From: CAVRAW01 sp963716135
GTDB taxonomy: Bacteria; Planctomycetota; Planctomycetia; Pirellulales; JADZDJ01
Direction: 5' to 3'
DNA: 64,000 nt
NCBI GenBank assembly: GCA_963716135.1
Contig: OY970289.1
Location: forward strand, 3,720,001-3,784,000
Below, piece by piece: positions 47,707 to 56,524 of this stretch; the stretch's first letter is position 1, and every line of letters begins with the position of its first letter. The position numbers and the translations under genes were made by a program. The notes under the pieces were generated by a model. The model did no database searches. It saw only the letters and a program-made list of their open reading frames with translations, and had not been told where the DNA came from.

Positions 47707-50443
47707 TGATCGTCCGAGTTCTAGGATGCGCCACTGGTTCGCGTTGTGGTTTGTTGCTGCGGGAGAACGTGAATTCGCCATCTGCAAAATCGATGCGGAC
47801 GGTGGTGCCTTCGGGGAATTCGCCTTTGAGGAGTTCGCGCGACAAGGGGTTGACGACGCGCTGTTGGATCACGCGCTTTAAGGGGCGCGCGCCGAAGGTG
47901 GGGTCGTAGCCTTCGGTGGCGATTTCGTTTAGGGCTGGCTCGGAGATATCTAATTGCAGGCCGGTTTGTTCTAGTTGTTTGCGGAGGTGCTCGATTTGGA
48001 TGTCGACGATGCGGCGAATTTGTTTTCTTTCCAGCGGGTGGAAGATGATCGTTTCGTCGATGCGGTTCAGAAACTCGGGCAGGAAGCGGGTGGCGAGGGT
48101 TTCTTTCACCGCGGTGCGCATTTCTTCCTCGGAGCCGCCTTCTTTGGCGATTTCCTGGATGAGCTGGCTGCCGATGTTGGAGGTCATGACGATGATGGTG
48201 TTGGTGAAATCGACGGTGTGGCCGTGGCTGTCGCTTAGGCGGCCGTCGTCGAGGACTTGCAGCAGGATGTTGAACACGTCGCGGTGGGCTTTTTCGATTT
48301 CATCCAGCAGCACGACGCAGTAGGGGCGGCGGCGGACGGCTTCGGTGAGCATGCCCCCTTCTTCGTAGCCGACGTAGCCGGGGGGCGCGCCGATCAGGCG
48401 GCTGACGGTGTGCTTTTCCATGAACTCGGACATGTCGAGCCGGACCATGGCGTGCTCGTCGTCGAAGAGGACTTCGGCCAGCGCTTTGCAGAGTTCGGTT
48501 TTGCCCACGCCGGTGGGGCCGAGGAAGATGAACGAGCCGATGGGGCGATGGGGATCGCCGAGGCCGCTGCGGCTGCGGCGCACCGCGTCGGCCACCGCGG
48601 TGACGGCTTCGTCTTGCCCGACGACGCGCTGATGGAGTCGTTCTTCGAGCACGAGCAGCTTGGCACGTTCGCCTTCGAGCATGCGAGTGACGGGGATGCC
48701 GGTCCAGGCGGAGACGACTTCGGCGATTTCGTCGGGGGTGACTTCTTGGCGCAGCAGGCGGCGCTTTGATGGTGCGCTGGTTGGCGATTCACCGCGACCA
48801 CCGGTCGCGGCTTTATGGCCCTTGGCGGGTTTTTCGTCTTTGGATTCCGCGCCGGAGGATTCAACCTGCTTCTCGAGCGATTTTTTTTCTTTGTCTAAAT
48901 TGAACAGGCGCTGGTAAATATCTTCACTCACCGGGATGCCGGCGGATTGGTTTTCTTTGATTTGGGCGGTGAGCTTGCTGATTTCCAGCTCGACTTCGTC
49001 GAGGCGTTTGCGGACTTTTTGGACGTCGCCCAGGCCGAGCTTTTCGGCTTCCCATTGTTCGCGGAGGCTGGCGAGCTGCTTGCGGAGGTTTTGGATTTCT
49101 TCCTGCAGCTCGGCGCGGCGCTCGACGGCGTGCTCTTCGGTTTCTTCGGCCAGTTGGCGATCGGCCAGCTCGAGCTGCGTGATGCGGCGCTGGATGACGT
49201 CGATTTCGCCGGGGACGCTTTCCAGCTCCATAGCCAGGCGGCTAGCGGCTTCGTCCACGAGGTCGATGGCTTTGTCGGGGAGGAAGCGGTCGGTGATGTA
49301 GCGCTGCGAGAGCTTGGCGGCGGCGACCAGGGCGCTATCCTTGATTTTCACATTGTGGTGGGCTTCGTAGCGGGGCTTAAGGCCGCGGAGGATGGCGATG
49401 GTGTCGTCGACGGAGGGCTCGCCGACGTAGACGGGCTGGAAGCGGCGCTCCAGCGCGGCATCTTTTTCAATGTGCTTGCGGTATTCGTCCAGAGTCGTCG
49501 CGCCGATGCAGCGGAGTTCGCCGCGGGCGAGGGCGGGTTTGAGGAGATTGGCGGCGTCGGTGGCCCCTTCGGCTGCGCCGGCGCCGATCATGGTGTGGAG
49601 TTCGTCGATGAACAGGATCACGTTGCCGGCGGCGTCTTCGACTTCGCGGAGGACGGCTTTGAGGCGGTCTTCGAATTCGCCGCGGTATTTAGCGCCGGCG
49701 ATGAGGGCACCGAGATCGAGCGCGACGACGCGCTTGTTTTTGAGGCTGTCGGGCACGTCGCCATGGACGATTCGCAGGGCGAGGCCTTCGGCGATGGCGG
49801 TTTTGCCGACGCCGGGTTCGCCGATGAGGACCGGATTGTTTTTGGTGCGGCGGGAGAGGACCTGGATGACGCGGCGGATTTCCTGATCGCGGCCGATCAC
49901 CGGATCGAGCTTGCCTTGGCGGGCGCGCTCCACCAGATCGATGCCGTATTTGTGCAGGGCCTGGAATTTGCCTTCGGGGGCCTGGTCGGTGACGCGGGAT
50001 GAGCCGCGGACGGTTTTCATGGCCTCGAGCAATTGCTTTTCGGTGATGGCGTTGAGCTTGAGGACGTTACGGGCTTTGGAATCGACTTTGGTGAGCGCGA
50101 GCAGGAGGTGCTCGGTGGAGACGAAGTCGTCTTTCATCGTGCCGGCTTCACGCTGCGCGGCTTCGAGCACCTGGCCCAGCGCCTGGCTGATGCCGGGATG
50201 AACTTCGGCGCCGCTCATCTTGGGGAGATGGCTGAGTTCCGATTCGACGATGCGATCGAGCTGGGCGCGGTTGACGCCGATTTTTTCCAAGAGCGGCTGG
50301 ACGATGCCTTCTTGTTCGCCCAGGAGCGCGGCCAACAGGTGCAGCGGATCGATTTGCTGCTGGCCCTGGTCGGCGGCGAGTTCTTGGGCGCGCTGGACGG
50401 CTTCTTGGGCTTTGATGGTGAATTTGTCGAGGCGGAAGGCCAT
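47648..50443 (-). CDS. clpB: ATP-dependent disaggregase ClpB
   Basis: 931 residues against ~860 typical. Hexameric Hsp100 chaperone that works with DnaK to dissolve aggregates. The Clp N-domain opens MAFRLDKFTIKAQEAVQRAQ. NBD1 has Walker A GEPGVGKTAIAEG. The coiled M-domain spans about residues 410-530. NBD2 has GPTGVGKTELCKALAEV and the Walker B VVLLDEIEKAHRDVFN. Two additions explain the extra length. One is ~30 residues between the M-domain and NBD2, including a palindrome-derived GHKAATGGRGE. The other is a ~35-residue tail after VRIDFADGEFTFS that overlaps the metalloprotease gene. It is followed upstream by a terminator and dnaK, on the same strand. Confidence 0.95.
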   Translation of the reverse strand: MAFRLDKFTIKAQEAVQRAQELAADQGQQQIDPLHLLAALLGEQEGIVQPLLEKIGVNRAQLDRIVESELSHLPKMSGAEVHPGISQALGQVLEAAQREAGTMKDDFVSTEHLLLALTKVDSKARNVLKLNAITEKQLLEAMKTVRGSSRVTDQAPEGKFQALHKYGIDLVERARQGKLDPVIGRDQEIRRVIQVLSRRTKNNPVLIGEPGVGKTAIAEGLALRIVHGDVPDSLKNKRVVALDLGALIAGAKYRGEFEDRLKAVLREVEDAAGNVILFIDELHTMIGAGAAEGATDAANLLKPALARGELRCIGATTLDEYRKHIEKDAALERRFQPVYVGEPSVDDTIAILRGLKPRYEAHHNVKIKDSALVAAAKLSQRYITDRFLPDKAIDLVDEAASRLAMELESVPGEIDVIQRRITQLELADRQLAEETEEHAVERRAELQEEIQNLRKQLASLREQWEAEKLGLGDVQKVRKRLDEVELEISKLTAQIKENQSAGIPVSEDIYQRLFNLDKEKKSLEKQVESSGAESKDEKPAKGHKAATGGRGESPTSAPSKRRLLRQEVTPDEIAEVVSAWTGIPVTRMLEGERAKLLVLEERLHQRVVGQDEAVTAVADAVRRSRSGLGDPHRPIGSFIFLGPTGVGKTELCKALAEVLFDDEHAMVRLDMSEFMEKHTVSRLIGAPPGYVGYEEGGMLTEAVRRRPYCVVLLDEIEKAHRDVFNILLQVLDDGRLSDSHGHTVDFTNTIIVMTSNIGSQLIQEIAKEGGSEEEMRTAVKETLATRFLPEFLNRIDETIIFHPLERKQIRRIVDIQIEHLRKQLEQTGLQLDISEPALNEIATEGYDPTFGARPLKRVIQQRVVNPLSRELLKGEFPEGTTVRIDFADGEFTFSRSNKPQREPVAHPRTRTINGHGRCHNFRRSNSTLRSW
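48785..48823. repeat. Palindromic repeat inside clpB coding sequence
   Basis: Perfect 8-bp arms CCGCGACC/GGTCGCGG (48792-48810, ACC loop) followed by CTTTATGG. The same core plus CTTTATGG is present upstream of tpiA at 54154-54178. Here it is in frame and encodes part of a non-conserved ClpB linker. Confidence 0.7.
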
Positions 50444-50483
50444 GGGTGGGAGTTATTGGTGAGGGGTGAGTGGTAAATGCAAA

Positions 50484-50509
50484 AGCCCCCGGTGTAATCA
50501 CCGGGGGCT
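50484..50509 (-). terminator. Intrinsic terminator of dnaK
   Basis: Perfect 11-bp stem AGCCCCCGGTG/CACCGGGGGCT with a 4-nt loop. On the minus strand it is followed by TTTTGC. It lies between the dnaK stop and the clpB start. Confidence 0.75.
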
Positions 50510-50538
50510 AAATAGATGTTGCCGACCGGTTGGGTCGA

Positions 50539-52467
50539 TTATTCTTTCTTGACTTCGAATTCGGCGTCGATGGCTTCGTCTTCGGGTTTCTTGCCGTCGG
50601 CGCCAGCGGCTGCACCTTCGGGAGCAGCGCCTGCGGCGCCGGCCGCGGCTTGGGCCTGGGCGGCTTCGTAGAGCTGCTTGCTGAAGGCGTGCGAGGCTTG
50701 CTCAAGTTCGCTGATGGCGGACTTGATGGTGTCGGCGTTGTCGCCCTTGATCGCCTCGCGGACTTTGCCCATCGCGGCTTCCAAGGCGGCTTTGTCGGCA
50801 TCTTTCAGTTTGCCGGCTTGCTCCTTGATCATCTTCTCGAGCTGGAAGACCATCGATTCGCCTTGGTTGTGCAGTTCGGCGAGTTCGCGTTTGCGCTTGT
50901 CTTCCTCGGCGTGCGATTCGGCGTCCTTGCGCATTTTTTCGATTTCGTCCTTGGGGATGGAGCTTGCGTTTTCGATGCGGACCTTGGCTTCTTTGCCCGT
51001 GCCCAGGTCTTTGGCGGTGACGCTGACGATGCCGTTGGCGTCGATGTCGAACTTGACTTCGATTTGGGGCATGCCGCGCGGGGCGGGAGGAATGCCTTCC
51101 AGGTTGAAGCGGCCGAGCTCGCGGTTGTCGCGGGCCATGGGGCGTTCGCCCTGGTAGACGACCACGGTGACGGCGGATTGGTTGTCGGCCGCGGTGCTGA
51201 AGACTTGCTTGCGTTCGGTGGGGATGGTGGTGTTGCGCTCGACGAGCTTGGTGAAGATGCCGCCTTCGGTTTCGATACCGAGACTCAGCGGGGTGACGTC
51301 GAGCAGCAGCACGTCTTGCACTTCGCCGGCGAGTACGCCGCCTTGGATGGCAGCGCCGACGGCGACCACTTCATCGGGGTTCACGCCCTTGTGCGGCTCC
51401 TTGCCGCCGAACATTTTTTGGACGAGTTCCTGCACCTTGGGGATGCGGGTGGAACCGCCGACCAGCACGACTTCGTCGATATCTTTGGGCTCGAGCTTGG
51501 CGTCTTTGAGCGCTTTTTCGACCGGGCCGCGGCAGCGTTCGAAGAGCGAATCTTCAAGCTGCTCGAATTTACTGCGGGTGATGTTGAATTGCAGGTGCTT
51601 GGGGCCGCTGGCGTCGGCGGTGATGAAGGGAAGGTTGATGTCGGTGGAACTGGCCGAGCTGAGTTCCTTTTTGGCCTTTTCGCAGGCTTCCTGGAGGCGC
51701 TGCAGGGCCATGGGATCTTTGCGGAGATCGATGCCGTTTTCTTTTTTGAATTCGTCGGCGACATAGTTGATGAGGACCTGGTCGAAATCGTCGCCGCCTA
51801 AGTGCGTGTCGCCGTTGGTGCTGATGACTTGGAACACGCCGTCGGCGACTTGGAGGACGGAGACATCAAACGTGCCGCCGCCGAGATCGAACACGACGAT
51901 TTTTTCATGTTCTTTGCGATCGAGGCCGTAGGCAAGCGCCGCGGCGGTGGGCTCGTTGATGATGCGGGCGACTTCGAGGCCGGCGATTTGACCGGCGTCT
52001 TTAGTGGCCTGACGCTGGGAATCGTTGAAGTAGGCCGGCACCGTGATGACGGCTTTGTTTACTTTGTAGCCGAGATAGGCTTCGGCGGCTTCCTTGAGCT
52101 TGCGGAGGATGCGTGCCGAGATTTCCGGCGGCGTGTATTCTTTATCGCCGACCTTGACCTTCACGTAGTCTTCGGCGCCGCCGACGACTTGGTAGGGGAC
52201 GATCTTTTCTTCGCTGGCCACTTCGCTGTGGCGGCGGCCCATGAAGCGCTTGATGGAGTAGACGGTTTTCTTAGGGTTGGTGACGGCCTGACGACGGGCG
52301 AGCTCGCCGACCAGGACATCGCCCTTGTCGGTGAAGGCGACGACGCTGGGAGTGAGGCGGTTGCCTTCTTGATTGGGGATGACCTTGGCTTCTTTGCCCT
52401 CCATCACTGCGACGACGGAGTTGGTGGTGCCGAGATCGATGCCGATGATTTTTTCGCCGGAAGCCAT
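50539..52467 (-). CDS. dnaK: Molecular chaperone DnaK (Hsp70)
   Basis: 642 residues. ATP-dependent folding chaperone, partner of ClpB encoded downstream. It has IIGIDLGTTNSVVAVMEG (phosphate-1 loop), VPAYFNDSQRQATKDAGQIAG, VVFDLGGGTFDVSVL (phosphate-2), the linker DVLLLDVTPLSLGIET and a helical lid. The C-terminus is acidic (EDEAIDAEFEVKKE). The ATG at 52467 has AAGGAG 6 nt upstream. No CIRCE-type inverted repeat (TTAGCACTC) is seen upstream. No dnaJ or grpE is in the window. Confidence 0.97.
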   Translation of the reverse strand: MASGEKIIGIDLGTTNSVVAVMEGKEAKVIPNQEGNRLTPSVVAFTDKGDVLVGELARRQAVTNPKKTVYSIKRFMGRRHSEVASEEKIVPYQVVGGAEDYVKVKVGDKEYTPPEISARILRKLKEAAEAYLGYKVNKAVITVPAYFNDSQRQATKDAGQIAGLEVARIINEPTAAALAYGLDRKEHEKIVVFDLGGGTFDVSVLQVADGVFQVISTNGDTHLGGDDFDQVLINYVADEFKKENGIDLRKDPMALQRLQEACEKAKKELSSASSTDINLPFITADASGPKHLQFNITRSKFEQLEDSLFERCRGPVEKALKDAKLEPKDIDEVVLVGGSTRIPKVQELVQKMFGGKEPHKGVNPDEVVAVGAAIQGGVLAGEVQDVLLLDVTPLSLGIETEGGIFTKLVERNTTIPTERKQVFSTAADNQSAVTVVVYQGERPMARDNRELGRFNLEGIPPAPRGMPQIEVKFDIDANGIVSVTAKDLGTGKEAKVRIENASSIPKDEIEKMRKDAESHAEEDKRKRELAELHNQGESMVFQLEKMIKEQAGKLKDADKAALEAAMGKVREAIKGDNADTIKSAISELEQASHAFSKQLYEAAQAQAAAGAAGAAPEGAAAGADGKKPEDEAIDAEFEVKKE

Positions 52468-52929
52468 GAACAACTCCTTGTTATTTCGGCGTGTGGTTGG
52501 CGGCCATCAAGGGGCCAACGATTGCCGGATTGAATTGCGATGGATGTACGTACTGCGAGATTGACTGTCGATGGATTGACGTACTGGTAAGAAAGCAAAG
52601 GCCGTGCCAGGGGTTTCCGGCGATGTGCCCGTCTCGTAAGTGTAGGATGCAGAGGGGATTGTGGCGAGGAGGCTGCCAAAAATGGGGGCGGACCTATCTT
52701 TGAGGAGAAGATAGGGGCTGCCAGATTGGCACGGATTGGCGGGAAAGTTGGTCGGCGGTGCAAGGGGTTTTGCCGGCGGCGGGATCAAGAAGGTGGGTTA
52801 ATGCGCCGAGAATGCGCGCCAACGGCCGGAAAATGCGAAATATCATTGAGAAATCGAATTCGTTGCAGTACACAGGGGAAACGCCTGTCATAGGGCAATC
52901 TTTTCATCCGGCACTTCGCATAGCGCATC
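52468..52929. other. Divergent control region between dnaK and pheA
   Basis: 462 bp with no gene. It contains the perfect inverted repeat described at 52693-52715 and must carry the promoters of both genes. No CIRCE element was found. Confidence 0.6.
52693..52715. promoter_or_regulatory. Perfect inverted repeat between dnaK and pheA
   Basis: CCTATCTT and AAGATAGG (8 bp each) separated by TGAGGAG. It lies about 225 bp upstream of both start codons. It could be a repressor operator or an RNA hairpin; its role is inferred from position only. Confidence 0.4.
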
Positions 52930-54050
52930 ATGGCCAAACGTAAACCGCCGAAGGCGGCCTCCAAAACGTCTGCCCGAAGTCCGACGGTGGCATCGTTGCG
53001 CGCGAAGATAGACAAAATCGACCGGGAGCTGGTGTCGCGGATGAACGAGCGGGCGAAACTGGCGCACCAGATTGGGAAGGTAAAAGAGCAGAATGGTCAG
53101 CGGGCGTACGATCCGGTGCGCGAGGATGAAGTGCTGGGGCGTGTGACGGGGCACAATCATGGGCCGCTGTCGAACCAGTGTTTGCAGGCGGCGTTTCGGG
53201 AGATCATCAGCGGTTCGCGGGCATTGGAAAAGATGCTTCGCATCGCCCATCTCGGGCCGGCGTACACGTACAGTCATTTGGCGGCGATTCAGAGGTTTGG
53301 CCAGACGGTGGAATACGTGCCGGTGGCCAGCATCGGGGCGGTGTTTGAGGAAGTGAACCGCGGGCACTGCGACTATGGGCTGGTGCCGATCGAGAACAGC
53401 ACGGATGGGCGGATTGCGGACACGTTGGACATGTTCACGCGCTTGCCGGTGCAGATTTGTGCCGAGGTGAATTTGCCGATTCATCATTGCTTGTTGGGGC
53501 AGTGCCAGCGGAGTGAAGTGCAGGAAGTTTACAGTCGGCCGCAGGCATTGTCGCAGTGCCGCAACTGGTTGACGCGACATTTGCCGCAGGCGCGGACGAT
53601 TGAAGTAACGAGCACATCGACGGCGGCGCAGTTGGCCAAGGAGAAGCCAGGGGCGGCGGCGATCGCCAGCGTGCAGGCTGCGACGCATCATGGGCTGAGC
53701 GTGCTGGCGGAGAACATTGAGGATCAGCAGGGGAACCTGACGCGGTTTGCCGTGATCGGGCAGCATTCGGGTCCGCGCACGGGGCGCGACAAGACAGCGC
53801 TGATGTTCGAGGTGGTGCACAAGCCGGGGTCGCTGGCGGAGGCGTTGAATATCTTCAAACGCAACAAACTGAATTTGACCTGGATCGAATCATTCCCGAT
53901 CGCGCGTCCTGAGGGGGGCTATTTGTTCTTCGTCGAGCTGGAAGGGCACCAGCAGGACAAGAAGGTGGTGCGGGCGACGGAGTCGCTGCGCGCCGCGCGG
54001 TGCGGCTGAATATTCTGGGCTCTTACGCCAAGGCGGCAGCGGCGGAGTAG
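52930..54050 (+). CDS. pheA: Chorismate mutase/prephenate dehydratase (P-protein), frame break at the end
   Basis: About 373 residues. A bifunctional enzyme converting chorismate to prephenate and on to phenylpyruvate for phenylalanine synthesis. The N-terminal AroQ mutase helix is LRAKIDKIDRELVSRMNERA. The dehydratase domain contains HLGPAYTYSHLAA, VPIENSTDGRI and the catalytic NLTRFAVIG. The ACT domain is GSLAEALNIFKRNKLNLTWI, where the usual ESRP Phe-binding motif reads ESFP. The reading frame stops at 54009 after SLRAARCG, but a one-base shift near 53998 continues LNILGSYAKAAAAE to a stop at 54050, matching the conserved VLGSYP-type ending. Confidence 0.93.
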
Positions 54051-54149
54051 CCGGCGGCAGGCTGCAGGCGGCTGGCAGCGGCCGAAATTAGGATTCTTTG
54101 CGCCTTGCGCACCGGTGAGAGTCATTTATTCTGATGGCTCTTTGAGAAT

Positions 54150-54178
54150 TCCTGCGACCGGCGGTCGCGGCTTTATGG
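54150..54178. repeat. Palindromic repeat upstream of tpiA
   Basis: GCGACC-GGC-GGTCGC followed by GGCTTTATGG, the same unit as inside clpB (48792-48818). It ends about 15 bp before the tpiA start, so it would lie in the tpiA leader or just before its ribosome-binding site. Confidence 0.7.
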
Positions 54179-54192
54179 GATGAGCGTGAGAA

Positions 54193-54948
54193 ATGCGTAA
54201 GAAATTCATCGCCGGCAACTGGAAGATGAATTTGGACCGGGCCGGGGCGATCGCGCTGGCGGAGGCGGTGGTGAAGCGCGCGAAGGAGTTTCCGCAGGTG
54301 GACGTGGCGCTGTGCCCGCCGTTTGTTTATTTGGAGGCAGTGCAGAAAGTGCGGATCGGATCACCGGTGGCGCTGGGGGCGCAGAATTTGTATCAGGAGG
54401 CGAAGGGGGCGTTCACGGGGGAGATCAGTCCGGGGATGCTGCTCGACGTCGGGTGCAAGTATGTGATTTTGGGGCACAGCGAGCGGCGGGATATTTTTCA
54501 TGAATCGAATGAGGATGTGAATAAGAAACTGAAGGCGGCGCTCAAGGCCGGGTTGTGGCCGATCGTGTGCGTGGGGGAGCATCTAGAAGAGCGCGAGGCG
54601 GGGAGGACAGCGGAGGTGATTCGGGAACAGTTCGAGGGATCGTTTGCGGAGATCGAAGCGGAGCAGATGGGAAAGATTACGATTGCTTACGAGCCTGTGT
54701 GGGCGATCGGCACGGGGAAAGTGGCTAGCCCGGAGCAAGCGGAGGAGGTGCATGCCGATCTTCGCAAGCTAATCGAAGACCGCTACAATGCAGAGGTTGC
54801 GGAGGCCGTGCGAATACAGTACGGCGGCAGCGTGAAGGCTTCGAATTCCGGCGAGTTGATGAGCCAGCCGAATATCGATGGAGCGCTGGTCGGCGGGGCG
54901 AGTTTGGTGGCGAACGATTTTTTGGGAATCATCGCGAGCTGTTGTTGA
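54193..54948 (+). CDS. tpiA: Triosephosphate isomerase
   Basis: 251 residues. Interconverts dihydroxyacetone phosphate and glyceraldehyde 3-phosphate. GNWKMN holds the first catalytic Lys, ILGHSERR the His, and AYEPVWAIGTGK the Glu and flexible loop. GGSVKASN and GALVGGASL bind phosphate. The frame is intact. It is the first gene of a tightly packed run with secG, yicC, gmk, rpoZ and coaC/coaB. Confidence 0.97.
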   Translation: MRKKFIAGNWKMNLDRAGAIALAEAVVKRAKEFPQVDVALCPPFVYLEAVQKVRIGSPVALGAQNLYQEAKGAFTGEISPGMLLDVGCKYVILGHSERRDIFHESNEDVNKKLKAALKAGLWPIVCVGEHLEEREAGRTAEVIREQFEGSFAEIEAEQMGKITIAYEPVWAIGTGKVASPEQAEEVHADLRKLIEDRYNAEVAEAVRIQYGGSVKASNSGELMSQPNIDGALVGGASLVANDFLGIIASCC

Positions 54949-54977
54949 AGCAGACGCGGCTGAGGAGAAGTGAGTTC

Positions 54978-55415
54978 ATGCTTAATACGTTGCTTGCGAT
55001 CTTGATGATAGTGACCGCGCTGTTTCTGATTCTGCTGGTGCTGATTCAGCGGGGACGTGGCGGCGGGCTGGCCGGGGCATTTGGGGGCATGGGGGGCCAG
55101 AGCGCGTTCGGCACGAAGGCCGGGGATATGTTCACGCGGATCACGATCGGCGTGGCGGCGTTTTGGATCATCCTGTGCGTGGTGAGCTTGAAGTTGATGG
55201 GGGGCGGGACGAGTCCGCTGGCGACCAATCTGGGCGGCAGCGCACCGGCGAACACACCGCAATCGCAGGGGCCCGCGATGCCCGGCGGCGAAGGCGGCGC
55301 ACCAAGCAGCACTCCCAGCGGAAACAACGAAGGGGAACCGCAGGGCGGGGCAGCGCCGAGCGGCGGCGCGGAACAACCAGCGACCGGGGGCGGAAAATCG
55401 GAACCGTCGAAGTAA
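54978..55415 (+). CDS. secG: Preprotein translocase subunit SecG
   Basis: 145 residues. Two TM helices (LNTLLAILMIVTALFLILLV and FTRITIGVAAFWIILCVVSL) with the conserved loop LIQRGRGGGLAGAFGGMGG and QSAFGTKAGD typical of SecG. A Gly/Pro/Glu-rich, probably disordered tail of ~65 residues is longer than in most bacteria. GAGGAG lies upstream of the ATG at 54978. It is 29 bp after tpiA. Confidence 0.93.
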   Translation: MLNTLLAILMIVTALFLILLVLIQRGRGGGLAGAFGGMGGQSAFGTKAGDMFTRITIGVAAFWIILCVVSLKLMGGGTSPLATNLGGSAPANTPQSQGPAMPGGEGGAPSSTPSGNNEGEPQGGAAPSGGAEQPATGGGKSEPSK

Positions 55416-55545
55416 GCCCGAACCGACTGATACAGTCGGGCTATTTAGTGTGATCGTCGGGCTATGTACCGGTGGTTCATGGCGGTCGGGCACAGACAGT
55501 TTTGGCGACGTAGAATTTAGCATCCTGTCCATCTGCGGAGCGTCC

Positions 55546-56430
55546 ATGCTGTTGAGCATGACCGGTTTTGGCGAAGCGCACCATCAAGCCAATGGATTGG
55601 CCGTGGCGGTGGAAGTGCGCACGATAAACAACCGGTACTTCAAATTTTCGATGCGTTCCGGCGAGGGCTACACGGCGCTGGAATCGCAGATGGAAACCGC
55701 GGTGCGGGAGCACATCAAGCGCGGGACCGTGCAAGTGAATTTGCGAGTGGAGCGGCAATCGTCGCCGGAGGATTTTTCGATCAACACGGCGGTGTTGGAA
55801 AATTATCGGCAGCAGATTCAGGATCTGCAGAACCGGCTGAAATTGCCGCCGCAAGTGCTGATCGAAAACTTGCTGCTATTGCCCGGCGTGGTGAACGAGA
55901 AGCATTCGGATCCGGACGTGGCGGAAGCCGATTGGCCGGTGATCGAGCGCACGCTGAAAGAGGCGCTGGCGAATTTGGCGAAGATGCGGCGCGAAGAGGG
56001 CAAGGCGATGACGGCCGATTTGACGGCGAACTGCCGGGCGATTGCGGCCGAGCTGAAGCAAGTTTCGACGCGGGCGCCGCTGGCGGTGGATACGTATCGA
56101 GCCAAATTGGAAGAGCGGGTGCGGAGGGCGCTGGAGGAGCATCAGGTGGCGCTAAGCCCGGGGGACCTGGTTCGCGAGGTGGCGATTTACGCCGAACGGG
56201 CGGACATCTCGGAGGAGATCGTGCGGCTGGACAGCCATTTGAAGCAGTTCGACGAGATCATGGGAGAAAAGGACAGCGCCGGTCGAAAGCTGGAATTTCT
56301 CACGCAGGAAATGCTGCGCGAAGTGAACACGATCGGATCGAAGAGCACGGACGTGGAAATTGCGCGGCGTGTGATTGAAATGAAAGGGGCGATCGAGCGG
56401 TTGCGGGAGATGATTCAGAACGTCGAATGA
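55546..56430 (+). CDS. YicC family endoribonuclease
   Basis: 294 residues. It starts MLLSMTGFGEAHHQANG, the hallmark MTGFG opening, and the ATG at 55546 is set by this. The C-terminal DUF1732 part GRKLEFLTQEMLREVNTIGS and DVEIARRVIEMKGAIERLRE is highly conserved. E. coli YicC participates in sRNA degradation, and members form hexameric metal-dependent RNases. Its position before gmk is conserved in many bacteria. Confidence 0.93.
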   Translation: MLLSMTGFGEAHHQANGLAVAVEVRTINNRYFKFSMRSGEGYTALESQMETAVREHIKRGTVQVNLRVERQSSPEDFSINTAVLENYRQQIQDLQNRLKLPPQVLIENLLLLPGVVNEKHSDPDVAEADWPVIERTLKEALANLAKMRREEGKAMTADLTANCRAIAAELKQVSTRAPLAVDTYRAKLEERVRRALEEHQVALSPGDLVREVAIYAERADISEEIVRLDSHLKQFDEIMGEKDSAGRKLEFLTQEMLREVNTIGSKSTDVEIARRVIEMKGAIERLREMIQNVE

Positions 56431-56511
56431 CCAACGACCAAGCACTAATGACCAAACGCTCCGCGGAGATCGCATTGGTCATTGGGATTTGGTCATTGGT
56501 CATTGTCAATC
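56428..56511. repeat. Dispersed TTGGTCATTGG inverted repeat, copy 2
   Basis: Left blocks accaacgaccaagcactaat and right blocks attggtcattgggatttggt form an imperfect palindrome between yicC and gmk. It is related to 43124-43206. Confidence 0.75.
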
Positions 56512-56524
56512 GATAGGTTGTTTC

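Noticed and set aside
50530..51801. Long plus-strand frame opposite dnaK (also 48947-50002 opposite clpB, 26474-27739 opposite the 1020-aa gene and 15362-16057 opposite ftsK)
   Set aside because: Antisense shadows of high-GC coding sequence, with His/Val/Phe-rich composition typical of reverse reading and no family motifs.
52726..52740. Sigma-54-like TTGGCACGGATTGGC upstream of dnaK/pheA
   Set aside because: The spacing between the GG and GC pairs is 9 rather than the required 10, and no activator site or sigma-54 context is seen.
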